Of a stretch of 25,163 nt of DNA, positions 9,286 through 19,643 are shown piece by piece. The DNA lies in NCBI RefSeq assembly GCF_000485595.1, contig NW_014579039.1, positions 7,320-32,482 of the forward strand, written 5' to 3'. The notes below the pieces were generated by a model. That model ran no database searches, was not told the DNA's origin, and worked only from the letters and a program-made list of their open reading frames with translations. This DNA is from Priapulus caudatus. Taxonomy: Eukaryota > Priapulida > Priapulimorpha > Priapulimorphida > Priapulidae. Position 1 is the first letter of the stretch; every line of letters starts with the position of its first letter. Made by a program: the position numbers and the translations under genes.

Positions 9286-9499
9286 GCTAGCAGTGCGGCG
9301 TGGAGAATCGCCGTACAGTATTGTCACGCGGTATACGAGGTTTGGCGTGCCGGCACTTTATGTACAATAGATCAGCTATTAGGTTATTGTCATTAATTTA
9401 GGATATTAAAAGAAATCGTGTAAAATACCTATAATCGTTCGTGTATTTCTGTTGCGTCATTCACACGGCGGTCATCGCTGTTTTTACGCACGTATCAAT

Positions 9500-9519
9500 T
9501 ATATATATATATATATATT
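9500..9519. repeat. (AT)n microsatellite
   Basis: About 20 bp of alternating A and T in the intergenic region. Confidence 0.9.
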
Positions 9520-10297
9520 ATGCGTGTCTGTCTGTGTGTATGTTAATAAACTTGTATTTGAAATTGTATTATGAGGTAGTTCCACTGATTAAAACATGTT
9601 ATTAGATCATCGCCAGATCAAGGCAGTTAGGTAAGTTTTTAAATGAAATAAAAATGTTGCTGCTTTTATAACATGAGATTGGACAATTAATTATTGCCAT
9701 CATTTTGAGAACACAGCATTGGCTAATTAAAGATTGTGTTAAATTGTGAATTCACTGATATTGTATATTGTATGTGTCCATATTTTAAACCCAAGTTTTA
9801 ATATATATTTTGTCATAGCATTGAAACGTAATTTTAAGCAGCAGTAATCTCGTAAACGAAGCAGAATTAGGCTTAAACTCGTGTTTCATGATGCTGGAAA
9901 GTTATCTGCAAACCAGTGACACTGCTATGCAAGATACTCAGATCGATGGCAGCACTATATAATGTCACGCAGAATATATGTATCACTTAACAGGAACGAA
10001 CCCTGGATTTTTTTTAATGTGGCAGGTTTGGACTGCGAGCAACGCGATTGTGAAGCCAGTTTTTAATTAAACCTTGTGGATGTTATTTCCTATGTATCTG
10101 GCAACAGTTCGTTTTAAAAAAGCACGACTATTGAAAGCAAACACGCAACAAAACACGCGCACGCATGCGCGCTCACACTCGCGCGCGTGCCTGTGTGTAA
10201 TTTTGAATGTTGAGTCTATCGTAGTAGCTCACACACGTTTTGTAAGATGCCGTCAAACCGATTTGCACCGATAAATATGAAAGCTTGTAGAAAAAGA
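9520..10297. other. Intergenic stretch, no gene recognised
   Basis: AT-rich sequence without convincing exons. A largely alternating purine-pyrimidine block rich in ACGCGCACGC words lies at about 10140-10200. The open frame at 10074-10274 passes through that block and is not protein-like. Confidence 0.5.
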
Positions 10298-10308
10298 ATA
10301 TATATATA

Positions 10309-10349
<41 letters not shown>

Positions 10350-10352
10350 TTA
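10298..10352. repeat. (TA)n microsatellite
   Basis: About 55 bp of nearly pure TA repeat with two small interruptions. Confidence 0.92.
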
Positions 10353-11121
10353 TAAGTTGTTTGTATGGCGCATAACCACTTAGTCACCCATGTAGAGCAG
10401 CCGGTAGAACACTTATGCGATTATCATATCCTCATTTCGTTCTACCTGCGCATGTACGCAACCCTGCCCCCTCAACACACGTGCAAACAGTGAAACAGTA
10501 CACTGTGGCGAAACTAACCCGAATTCGCACACGTCGCGTGCCAACACGAACGCAGTACAAACCTAAACAATGTTGTGTTATATTAATTTATAGTTATAAT
10601 AATAATTATTACTATTATGATATTGTCAAATTAATAGATTATTATTTTATTATTATTATTTGTCCAGGCAATGACACTACACTGGCAGCTTTCCGTATGT
10701 ATAAATCCAATGGATTCACGTAACGAAGTTAACTTTGTTGCAATTTCACAATCACAGATCGACACGATTTTTTGCAGAATCGTGCTCGGTCTTGCTGTTA
10801 CGTACCATAGATATAGAATACAGATTATATGGCTGTTACTGAGCCATGGGCATGGCCCAGGATTAAGCTTCATATGAAGGTCATAGGTTTTAAATTTTCG
10901 TCTCGCACAGGTCCTTTTGGTGGATGCGTTCAGAAGCTAATCTGTTTGAAACAGTCATTTAGCAACCATGGGACGAATTATTGATTGAAAGAAAGTCGTC
11001 TGAAGAAGTTGATTATTCTTAATTTCACAATAAAAAATAGTAAAAAGTTCTTCTCTTGTTTTTAAAATGTCTTTAACGTTAATCCCGTTCTGTTCTTTCA
11101 TTAGTTCACTCTTAGTATATA
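10353..11121. other. Flank of the long retrotransposon, no gene recognised
   Basis: The stretch includes an AT-rich tract (10580-10660) and a 12-bp palindrome CTTCATATGAAG near 10868. Overlapping open frames on both strands at 10415-10877 have no recognisable domains. The last bases, ending TATATA, form the left flank of the LTR retrotransposon. Confidence 0.5.
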
Positions 11122-11574
11122 TGTAGGACCGTTGGATACCCGAAAACTATTATTTCACACACCGCATAGGTAATCAACGAAAGGGACAGGGGACAGCTCT
11201 ATCGGCCACCAACCACATACTTGGGGGGCCCTAAATAAATCAGCATTGTCAGAAGGCGGTCACCGACCGAGGCCACCCCAAACTTGTCGACCAGTTGTCA
11301 TTAAGGGAGAACCTTAATGACAGGTGATGGCGACACGGCCGGGGTACAACGGCCTTTGACAAAGACCGCCGCAACGTGGCAAGGTCGAGAGAGACGCATA
11401 AAAAGGAGGGTTTGAGTGAGTTCGGGAGAGACACCGACGTATTGCTGACGGGTATGTGTACATCGCTTGATCTGTGCTTATAATAAATCTATATTAGTAC
11501 TGTTTGCCGTTTACTCCACTCGTTGTATCTACTATCTACGAGCTACCGTCTACGAACATAGATTCCACGCTACA
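11122..11574 (+). repeat. 5' LTR
   Basis: It starts TGTAGGACCG and ends CCACGCTACA (TGTA...TACA), 453 bp. A TATA-like CATAAAAAG lies at about 11397-11406 and an AATAAA at 11482-11487, as expected for U3 and R. A 10-bp stem with a 5-base loop (GTCATTAAGG, 11297-11321) lies upstream of the TATA-like box. Related LTRs occur at 21686 and 24821. Confidence 0.93.
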
Positions 11575-11577
11575 ATT

Positions 11578-11591
11578 TGGCGCCGTTGACC
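11578..11591 (+). other. Primer-binding site
   Basis: TGGCGCCGTTGACC begins three bases after the LTR end. The TGGCGCC start is typical of LTR-element primer sites, where a tRNA 3' end (CCA) primes minus-strand synthesis. The tRNA species was not determined. Confidence 0.8.
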
Positions 11592-11685
11592 AAAAGAATC
11601 TTTGTCTCCCTTTGCGACACAACGCAAAGTGCTACCACTGCGATCGATGTGGCCGGGAGAACTTCACTGTCATCACTCACTTGTC

Positions 11686-11694
11686 GGGTAAGTG
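11686..11694 (+). promoter_or_regulatory. Candidate 5' splice donor in the leader
   Basis: GGG/GTAAGT-type consensus with GT at 11688-11689, between the primer site and the gag start. It pairs logically with the acceptors before env (17208) and before ORF4 (19576). Use is inferred from sequence only. Confidence 0.5.
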
Positions 11695-11817
11695 GAACGT
11701 TATTTGTCGGTTTTACATTGTATCACATGTGCGGTGGTTACATCGTCTCTCACACCCTAGTCAACATTTACCATTTCCATTTACCATTTACCTTTGATCC
11801 GTTTTTCCACGACCACA

Positions 11818-13262
11818 ATGACGGAAGCTACCATTGAAAGTGATTACGTCACCGTAAATAGTAAAGAATAAAAAAAATATTTCCACTTTTTTACAAAATA
11901 TAAGTAATTCTGTTTACATTTTATGGTTAAATTGCTGCATTACACTTCCTATTTTACTATATTGTTCGATGTGAACATACACTCGTGACCCATACATAGC
12001 CCCTAACAAGCAATTAATGTTAGACAACAATAATTCAAATCGTCCAGGTTTTTTGGATTTTTAACTAGTTGAGAAACAATCTTATCAGGTAAGAATTTGA
12101 CGATTTGTTTAGTGTCGTTAGTTCTTACTTTTAATGTAAAAAAATGGTAATTTTTTTTTTACAAATTTTACCATAGAAAATTCGTGACGTAATCCCTTGA
12201 ATCTCTAACTCGGGTGTTTACGGAGGGTCTTAAACCTTCAATGGAAAGTGTAGCGGAACGATTTACGAGGGGTTTAAGGGTCGCGGAAGTTCGGCAGAGT
12301 ATTACTAAGTTTATGGGGAATGAGGTTTTGTTGGGGCCCAAGTTCCAAGAGTGGTTTAACCAATTAACGTGGGCACATTTAGAGTTAAATTTAACAGAAA
12401 CAGAATTCAGGAATTTAGCAATAAGCACCTTGGGGGGCGCAGCGTCGGAGTACACCCGCCGTTTATTAATAGACACGCCAGACATTACGTGGGACCGTCT
12501 GTACGAAGCCTTACAAACACGCTATAAGGACCCAATGTCTGAACTTTCGGCTCAAAACTCGTTAAAACAATTTCACCAGGAGAGAGGAGAGTCTATTCGC
12601 GATTATGCGGACCGTTTACGACAGATAGCACACCTAGCAATTCCACGAGACCAGTTACAACACGAAATAACGCAGAAACGTTTAACAGAGATTTTTTCAG
12701 ACGGGTTAGGGAGTATAGCAATACAAAAAAGTTTGTTGAAGCGGGGCCCACGCACAATACAGGAAGCACTCGAGTTGGCAGACAGGGAAGCAGTAGTGGA
12801 GCAAGGAATCGCAATACGGTTGCGTAACAGGGAGGGGCAACGGTACAGGGATGATAACTATGGGGAACCTATGGAGGTAGATCTTGTTAGGAACCAGCAA
12901 ACGGCTAGAGACATGCATCACAGTGTAGGTGAAATGAGGCACTTGGTAGCAAACATGCAAAACCTATGCACGACACAAGAGCAGAAACAACGAAACATGC
13001 CGACCAACACGCGGACACAAACACAAACACAGACACGATGCCACGAGCCGCAGAATATTAACACACCACGTAGACCGGCTAACGAATCGGACTATTACAG
13101 ACGTCCGCCACCGGCTAGGCAGCCCTATCGTTACGACGGAAGACCGCCGAATCAGATAAGGTTGTGTTTCGTTGTGGCAGAGAGGGGCGTTTTGCTCGTG
13201 ATTGTCGAGTGGTGTTGCCGTCGGGAAACGCGCCGCGCCTGCTAGACCGCAACAGGAGGTAA
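11818..13262 (+). pseudogene. gag: gag (MITE-interrupted, frameshifted in the zinc knuckle)
   Basis: A likely start ATG at 11818 is followed by seven codons before a MITE (11839-12196); the frame resumes at 12202. The long open part (12214-13170) encodes a retrotransposon gag-type capsid domain with the pattern FHQERGESIRDYADRLRQIA (about residues 118-138 counted from 12214), then a basic, Q/T- and R/P-rich region. At 13165-13205 a CX2CX4(R)X4C zinc-knuckle pattern is split between two frames by a one-base change near 13168-13171. The position normally held by histidine is arginine (CGT at 13188). In the second frame gag ends at TAA 13260-13262, overlapping the start of pol by about 17 bp in a +1 relation, as expected for frameshift expression of pol. 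Confidence 0.82.
11839..12196 (-). mobile_element. TTAA-type MITE inserted in gag
   Basis: A 358-bp element with ends AGTGATTACGTCAC and GTGACGTAATCCC is flanked by TTGAA at 11834-11838 and 12197-12201. It is the reverse complement of the intronic copy at 6126-6459, with long near-identical stretches (for example around CTTACCTGATAAGATTG). It separates the first gag codons from the rest. Target TTGA(A) rather than TTAA may be a variant site or a later mutation. Confidence 0.88.
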
Positions 13263-14106
13263 GGGGGGTCAGACACGGTCGCACACGCGTCGTGTCACGC
13301 CATGTTGCGATGTTCGGGTGGAGGGGCAAAAACTAATAGCTCTTGTTGATACAGGCGCCGAATGTTCGCTAATTCACGAGATGGCGTGGAGGGGGTTACC
13401 TAATCACGTAAGAGAAGCCGCCACGCTCGACAACGAGCAGTGTCCGCAATTACAGTCTGTCACGGGTGAACAGCTGCGGGTAACACGGGTCTCTAACTTA
13501 CCGGTCACGCTGGGACGGGTAAAAACATCCCTCCGGTTCTGTGTGGTAGCAACATTGCCAAAAGATATCATTTTAGGGGTAGACTTCTTTGTTAGGAATC
13601 GGGTGGGTATCGATTTTTCAAACTCAGTGTTAGCCATAGGGAATAGTATAGTACCCATGTATGAAAAGGAAGGACAAGGGAGGTCAGTACCTACGATGAA
13701 AGTAGCCTACATGCAACGTTACAGACATCTCGCGCCAGGCCAAACGGCATGGTGCGAATGTCAGATTAATGGGGTATTGTCCGCCGGGACACGGGTCCAA
13801 CTCCAAGCGCGGCCAAGAGAAGGTTATCAGCGGTTCACGGGATTACAGATACTGACAAAAACATGCCGCGTAAACACTAATGGCACGATTAGCTGTCTCC
13901 TTAGGAATACAACACGCAAACACATAAATCTGCATCATAAAACCACATTAACGGTAGCACACGTGCGCGGCGACGGCACACGACCCAGAAGGGAGGTAGC
14001 ACAGGGTACTACGCGACGCATCACCGCCTCAGGCGTGACACGGGGGGCGGCTGTACAACAAAGCAACCACAAAACGGGTCTTTGCAGCAACGTGGGGCAG
14101 GCATAA
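13246..14106 (+). CDS. pro: pol: aspartic protease
   Basis: The frame opens just after the gag frame's stop at 13243-13245. The retropepsin active site LVDTGAECSLI has its catalytic Asp at 13348-13350, and the second strand motif ILGVDFF follows about 80 residues later, a normal retropepsin spacing. The domain processes Gag-Pol in the particle. The rest is a linker toward RT. TAA at 14104-14106 ends the frame, and the RT N-terminus is in the next frame from about 14108-14145, so a break or a recoding site lies there. An isolated ATG at 13318 is probably not the true start, because pol is expected to be made as a fusion with Gag. Confidence 0.85.
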   Translation, partial: TATGGKGGQTRSHTRRVTPCCDVRVEGQKLIALVDTGAECSLIHEMAWRGLPNHVREAATLDNEQCPQLQSVTGEQLRVTRVSNLPVTLGRVKTSLRFCVVATLPKDIILGVDFFVRNRVGIDFSNSVLAIGNSIVPMYEKEGQGRSVPTMKVAYMQRYRHLAPGQTAWCECQINGVLSAGTRVQLQARPREGYQRFTGLQILTKTCRVNTNGTISCLLRNTTRKHINLHHKTTLTVAHVRGDGTRPRREVAQGTTRRITASGVTRGAAVQQSNHKTGLCSNVGQA

Positions 14107-14119
14107 CAATTACCGGATA

Positions 14120-15955
14120 ATGCACTCACCACACAAACAACAGTGGACTACGTACTCGTTAGTCGCCCATGTCACAAACAGACAACACAGGGAACAATTA
14201 CGGGACTTTTTAACGCAACATAGAACATCCTTTGCACACACAGACGAGGAACTCGGGTTTACAGATCTATATGAAATGGCAATCGAAACAGGAACCGCGA
14301 AGCCATTTAAAACAGCTCCTTACAGAATGGCAATACCCCAACAGGAAGAGGTGGAGCGACAGGTCAGGCACTTACTCAAAATGGGACTAATTCGACCCTC
14401 CATCTCAGAGTGGAGCTCAGGGGTACTACTAGTTAAGAAGAAAAGTGGAGAATGTGTATGGATTATAGACGGTTGAATTCAGTCATTCGAGCCGACGCAT
14501 TCCCTCTCCCCGTAATCGAAGACGTGATGCAAAACTTCGGGAAAGCGAAATTTTTCACCTGTCTAGATCTCCGAAGTGGTTATCACCAGATTCCTTTAGC
14601 AAAGAAACATCAGCATAAGTCCGCCTTTGTAACTACAAATGGACTCTGGGAATGGTGCGCCATGCCGTTTGGGGTCGCCAGTTATCCGGGACAGTTTCAG
14701 AGAGTCATGAATCGAGTACTAGAAGGGTTACAACATAAGTACGCGATCGCGTATTTGGATGACATAATAATATACAGCGCCACTTTCGAAGAACATATGC
14801 AACATTTGCACGAAGTTTTCCGCCGCTGTCGAAACGCGAATCTTAAGTTTAAGGCAACTAAAGGTAACTTCCTTAGTGAAAAAGTTCAATATCTGGGTTA
14901 TATTATCAGCGCAGACGGAATCGCAACGGACCCAGAAAAAACAAAGGCCATTCAAGCATTAGCAGCCCCAACAACAGCGAAAGGCATTCGGCAATGGCTC
15001 GGTTTGCCAGGATACTATAGAAAATTTGTTAAAGATTACGCTAAGATAGCAAGACCCCTCACACAACTCACCCACAAGGGAACACCCTTTGTGTGGACTG
15101 AGGAAACAGACCAGGTGTTTCGAGCACTGAAGGTAGCCCTCATTAACCCACCTATTCTAGCGCTAGCAGACCCGAGTCGACCGTATACACTGTATTGTGA
15201 TGCCTCTGGGTATGCATTGGGCGCAGTGTTGACACAGACGGATGAGCAGGGCCGTGAAAGAGCCATTATGTATATTAGTAAGCAGTTCACTGACACAGAA
15301 ACACGTTGGCCCATAATCGAGAAGGAATGTTATTTTCTCATCTACAGTGTGGGGCGACTGAAGCACTTTCCATACGGGGGGCAATGTCACGTCGTTACCG
15401 ATCATCGGCCGTTAAAATTTCTCCTACAAGCCAAAACGTTACGAAATGCCAAGTTGCAACGCTGGGCATTGACGCTATCCCAGTTCAACCTGACACTGGC
15501 ATACAAACCCGGATCCACGAACAGGCAGGCAGATGCGCTCAGCAGACTAATGCCTGAGGGACAACTTGCACTTTTACACGACGCCTCCACACAAACAATA
15601 CATGCCCCACCACCTCCCGTCGCACACATTCAGGTCAGTCCAGTGACGCAGCACACCGCGGAGAAAGCGGCCATAAACTTGCCAGCGGACATTACAATGG
15701 ACGGGTTTAGGGACATGCAACACAACAATCCATTTCTCTCACGCGTCAGGCAGGCGTTGACAACAGACACGTGCACCTTACGCGATGCGCGGTTGGTTAC
15801 CGACTATTTTATAGACGAGGGATTAGTGTTCCACATCAGTACAGACAAGCTTGAATGCGGGGCGCAACTCCCACGCAGCCTAATTACCAAGGTTATGCCG
15901 CTGTTTCACGACCATGTTTACTCGGGGCACTTAGGCTTTTCAAAAACTCTCAAGA
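14120..15955 (+). pseudogene. pol: pol: reverse transcriptase and RNase H (frameshifted)
   Basis: RT begins in one frame (to about 14450: LLKMGLIRPSISEWSSGVLL) and continues in another from 14452 (DYRRLNSV). A small indel therefore lies at about 14445-14454 between RT blocks 1 and 2. The polymerase motif LDLRSGYHQI and catalytic YLDD (14752-14763) are intact. The connection region (WLGLPGYYRKF) leads to RNase H with its first Asp at 15199-15201 (LYCDASGYALGAVL) and TDHRPLKFLL. This part copies element RNA to DNA in the particle and removes the RNA strand. A linker and the HH half of the integrase zinc finger (FHDHVYSGHLG) follow. The frame is lost again near 15950, just before the CC half. 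Confidence 0.88.
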
Positions 15956-17138
15956 ATTCAACAATGCTATCACTGGCCGCGCATGTTTTCTGACGTGTAC
16001 GAATACGTCAAGTCATGCGTTATTTGTGCGGCACGCAAAATGCAGAGAATCCGCGCGCCCATGCAGCACGCACCCCAAACCAAGCATGGTTGTCAAGCCG
16101 TGGCCATTGACATAATGGGGCCATTACCGGTGACAGATAGCGCTAACCGGTATTGTCTGACTTTTATCAACTTGTTTACGGCGTGGCCTGAGGCGTACGC
16201 GATTCCATCCAAGACGGCCCAGGTCGTTACGGGAGTCATTGTCAATAAGTTCATCCCACGCCACGGCTGTCCAGAAATATTCTTAACAGATAACGGCAAA
16301 GAATTCTGCAACGCGCTAATGATTAAATTGGGAGAAGAACTGGGGATCAAACACGTTAAGACAGCACTTTACCATCCCGCTTCCAACGGGGTAGTCGAAC
16401 GTTTTCATCGGACACTTAATAATTTAATTTCCTGCTACATTAACCGCGATCATTCATCGTGGGACACAAAGCTGGGAGCCTTGTTGTTTGCATACCGCAC
16501 GTCAGTACACGGGACTACGGGTTATACACCATATTTTCTAAATCATGGGAGAGAAGCGAGATTACCGTTAGACGTGCTTCTACACCCCTGCAGGGTACAG
16601 TACGCAGATGACCCGATATCACAGGCAACAGAGAGACTATACCACGCGTGGACAAGCATACACGAAAATACACGATTAACAAGAGAGAAAAACAAGAACT
16701 TATATGATAAACGAGCGAAAGACCAGGGGTTTATGGTAGGAGATTCAGTGTACTGGTACAGCCCCGTATTACGCCCAAACGAAACCGCCAAGTTACACTC
16801 TGCATGGCGCCCATTTTACATAATCGTAGAACAGATCACGCCGCTAGTAGTTAGAATAAAACGACAAGACCAGACAGTCACACACAGGGTCCACATAGAT
16901 AATCTCAAAATAGCATATCAGGCAGACGCATGGACAAAACCACAGGACTACATAAGCACACAGACCGAACACACAACACACACAGTACGGGACGTACACC
17001 CTAGGCGCGCGAAAAATGATACACGGGGGACGAGTACACAACACACCACCTAGCAATAACGACAACGACGATGATGAGAAAGACGAAGAATGGGACAAGG
17101 ATGATTTACGACCACTAGCGCACCTAGCGGGGTTATAA
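15955..17138 (+). pseudogene. int: pol: integrase with acidic C-terminal tail
   Basis: After the frame change near 15950 the integrase continues to 17053. The zinc-finger CX2C lies at about 16015-16026. The catalytic triad is present: Asp at 16109-16111 (AIDIMGPL), Asp at 16289-16291 (LTDNGKEF) and Glu at 16397-16399 (VVERFHRTL), with the exact D-35-E spacing. A GPY/F-like module (RPFYIIVEQITPLVVRI) and a basic tail follow. It inserts the cDNA into the host genome. At the A5 run near 17013 a further one-base change would lead into a different frame with a strongly acidic tail (Asp/Glu-rich, about 17056-17110) that ends at TAA 17136-17138. That tail looks like the original C-terminus. Confidence 0.87.
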
Positions 17139-17189
17139 CTTAACACACAGGACGTTTAGAAACAGGGTCATAAACCCTATAAATAAGTC

Positions 17190-17208
17190 GTGTTCCTGTT
17201 GTTTCCAG
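17190..17208 (+). promoter_or_regulatory. Splice acceptor directly upstream of env
   Basis: A pyrimidine-rich tract, CCTGTTGTTTCCAG, ends at 17208 and the env ATG starts at 17210. Gypsy-type env proteins are made from spliced subgenomic RNA, so this fits a leader-to-env splice from the donor at 11688. Inferred, not demonstrated. Confidence 0.65.
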
Positions 17209-17209
17209 G

Positions 17210-19376
17210 ATGAGGCCCTACACCTGGCTGATACTGGTGCTCCCACTACTCGTGACGGGAGAAACAGAAAACAAGATACGACAACAGGAAGCGGGGGTTT
17301 TATTCGTACAGAGGGGACGAATTGCAATAACTCAGTCTACGTGGGGGATAGCCCTATCACTAAATCTATCAGCAATGGATGACTACATGGACGCGTTAAG
17401 AAGACAATTACTACTGTTGACAGAGATAAAATTACCAGGGAGTGACATAGACCAGGGTAAAGGACGGGTGAATTTACACGATGGACTCCCATTTCCGGAC
17501 CAGCGTGACATATTAGACTACGCAGATGTACAGGCGAAACGAGCTTCAGTTCAGATAGCAGATAGCGCTTATAGAATGTTCCAGGTGCAATTAGGGTGGT
17601 TTACGGAATGCATGAATGCTCTCGAACAAAAAATGGACAATTTACACGCACTTCACCGCACACGTAGGACCCGATCTATTTTTTCCGGCATCGGGAAACT
17701 TAGTACATTTTTGTTCGGCACAGCGACGGACGATGATGTCCAACAACTACAACAAAACATAGCGGCCATGCGGATATCCCAGACACAAACCCACCATATC
17801 ATTGACCAAGCACTCACCGTCATTAACTATACTAAAATTCATACACAAATGAACACACAAATTCTAAAAGACGTTATACGGGACACAAAAAATGTGGCAA
17901 CGGCCGTCGAAACTGTCACAAGACACATTTATGAATGGAGAACAGCGGCCGCCCACGAGTCCGTTATGCTGTCACGCCTGCAGGTGGCTCTAACCGGTTT
18001 ACAACTCGCCTTCGGGCATGCACGAGACCAGATTGACGCTTTACAACGCTATGTCAATATACTACTGACAGGCCGGCTGCCGCCAGCACTTGTCCCCCCA
18101 ACGCAGCTCAGTACAATCCTAGCAGCCATTCAAGAATCGCTCCCCGACACAGTCACACTGCCATACCCATACGGGACTCAATTACTACGATATTATGACA
18201 TGATCACAGCTGTCGTAGTGCCAACACCAGGCGCACTGCACGTACTAGCCTTTATATCTCTGTCATATCGGGATATGGATTTTCGCATTTACGAGATTAT
18301 AACACCCCGGGTGTTCCTACCTAATAGTACAAGTACTAAAACGGGACCCACCAGCCAGACAGCCGCATACTACGAGATAGACAATAGGTATATTGGGATT
18401 CGTCTAAACCGGTCAGTATACATATATTCGGACGCACTTAGACTACAATCATGCCTACAACAACACCGAGTAATTTGCGATGTATACTCTCCTATCTTCC
18501 CGGCGACAGCAATAAATTCATGCGCGATTGCTTTGTATCAAAATGACATTAACCAAATTCAAACATTGTGTCAACGTTGTTTTCTATCAGAAATCCCAAC
18601 CACAGGCCAGGTACATAGCGAACGGGAAATGGCTAATCTCCACGCCGGCGCCGTTTAAAATCGTCATATCATGTCAAGCGCATTCTACGGCGCAAATCAA
18701 GGTCACAGAACTCACCATAAAAGGGCAAAAGCTTATTCAATTACGGTCGGGGTGTAAGGCGGATTCCGGAGCTTTTACGCTACCACCATATTTTTTCCAT
18801 GAAACCAACGTGTCCGTCAGCAGCCCAGCACAAGCCTTACCTGAAATCGTTAGGCAGATCCCGCAAATTTGAAAACAGCTGTACGAAGTACACAAAGGGA
18901 TAGTAATAAATTCTACAGCACTCATTCCGACGGCAGTAGTCCCCCCACAACTATATGCAGATGCAGATTTAGATGTTTCGTTTACCGACCTCGTAGCAGC
19001 AGTCGGACGGGGTAAGCAAATCGCATCGCAGGGAACTGCATATGATCACTGGGATACGGCAGATTATCATGTTAACACGCACCACTCGGCGGCATACGGG
19101 ATTCTGGCAGGGATAATAATTATCACGGGAATTGCACTAGTTTTTTACTTTCGATGTTATAAGAGGGGTTTATGGCAGCGTTTTCGGCCTACAGTCCCGG
19201 TGACCTTCAGAACAGGCCGCAGCGACAGGGTACAGAGGGCGGCAGTTCCACGTCACCCAACGCCCATAAACATAGAAACCGAAATGATAGACATACCGTT
19301 ACGGTCACTCCCGACAACCCCCACCCCCACTCCCACCTACGCGACCATAACCCCCACCCCACCCCCACCTACATGA
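17210..19376 (+). pseudogene. env: env: baculovirus-F-like envelope glycoprotein (broken)
   Basis: The open part at 17210-18658 starts with a signal peptide (residues 1 to about 17). A furin-type cleavage motif RTRRTR (150-155) is followed at once by a glycine-rich hydrophobic segment (SIFSGIGKLSTFLFG), the arrangement of F-type fusion proteins of baculoviruses and errantivirus env. A long helical, coiled-coil-prone region and cysteines near 425-465 follow. Near 18600-18655 reading moves to another frame. There a TGA (18870-18872) interrupts, and beyond it, in the same frame, lies a transmembrane segment (about 19092-19150: YGILAGIIIITGIALVFYF) followed by RCYK and a Pro/Thr-rich tail ending at TGA 19374-19376. 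The expected role is membrane fusion. As written it lacks its anchor and is defective. Confidence 0.85.
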
Positions 19377-19643
19377 CAGGTCCCGCGAAACCAGCCAGAT
19401 CCTTCGACCCATCCCGTACCTTTTCCACCCACTACGCCAAGACGATATGTAAATCACCCCCACTGTGCGATAACAATAGACCGATAGTAACTGTTTCACG
19501 ACGCCTGCCTTGAGGGGACAGTTAACGACGCCACAGGTCGACAGCCAGCATAGCAACAGGCAACTACGTTTTCCAGTTAACCAACGTTCTAAGTATTCCA
19601 GAATCAACGAGACAACAACAACAACAACAACAACAACAACACC
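19377..19643 (+). promoter_or_regulatory. Spacer with second splice acceptor and (CAA)n leader before ORF4
   Basis: A candidate acceptor, CTACGTTTTCCAG, ends at about 19576. From about 19611 to 19640 the sequence is an unbroken CAA repeat (about nine to ten copies), ending in ACACC directly before ATGG, a strong Kozak context. CAA-repeat leaders are unstructured and favour ribosome scanning in several RNA viruses. Together these suggest that ORF4 is translated from its own spliced mRNA. Inferred. Confidence 0.5.

Noticed and set aside
10386-10440. Possible tRNA-like A-box (TAGAGCAGCCGGTAGAACA)
   Set aside because: The A-box consensus is broken at its fourth base, no B-box with GGTTCGA follows, and no cloverleaf can be drawn.
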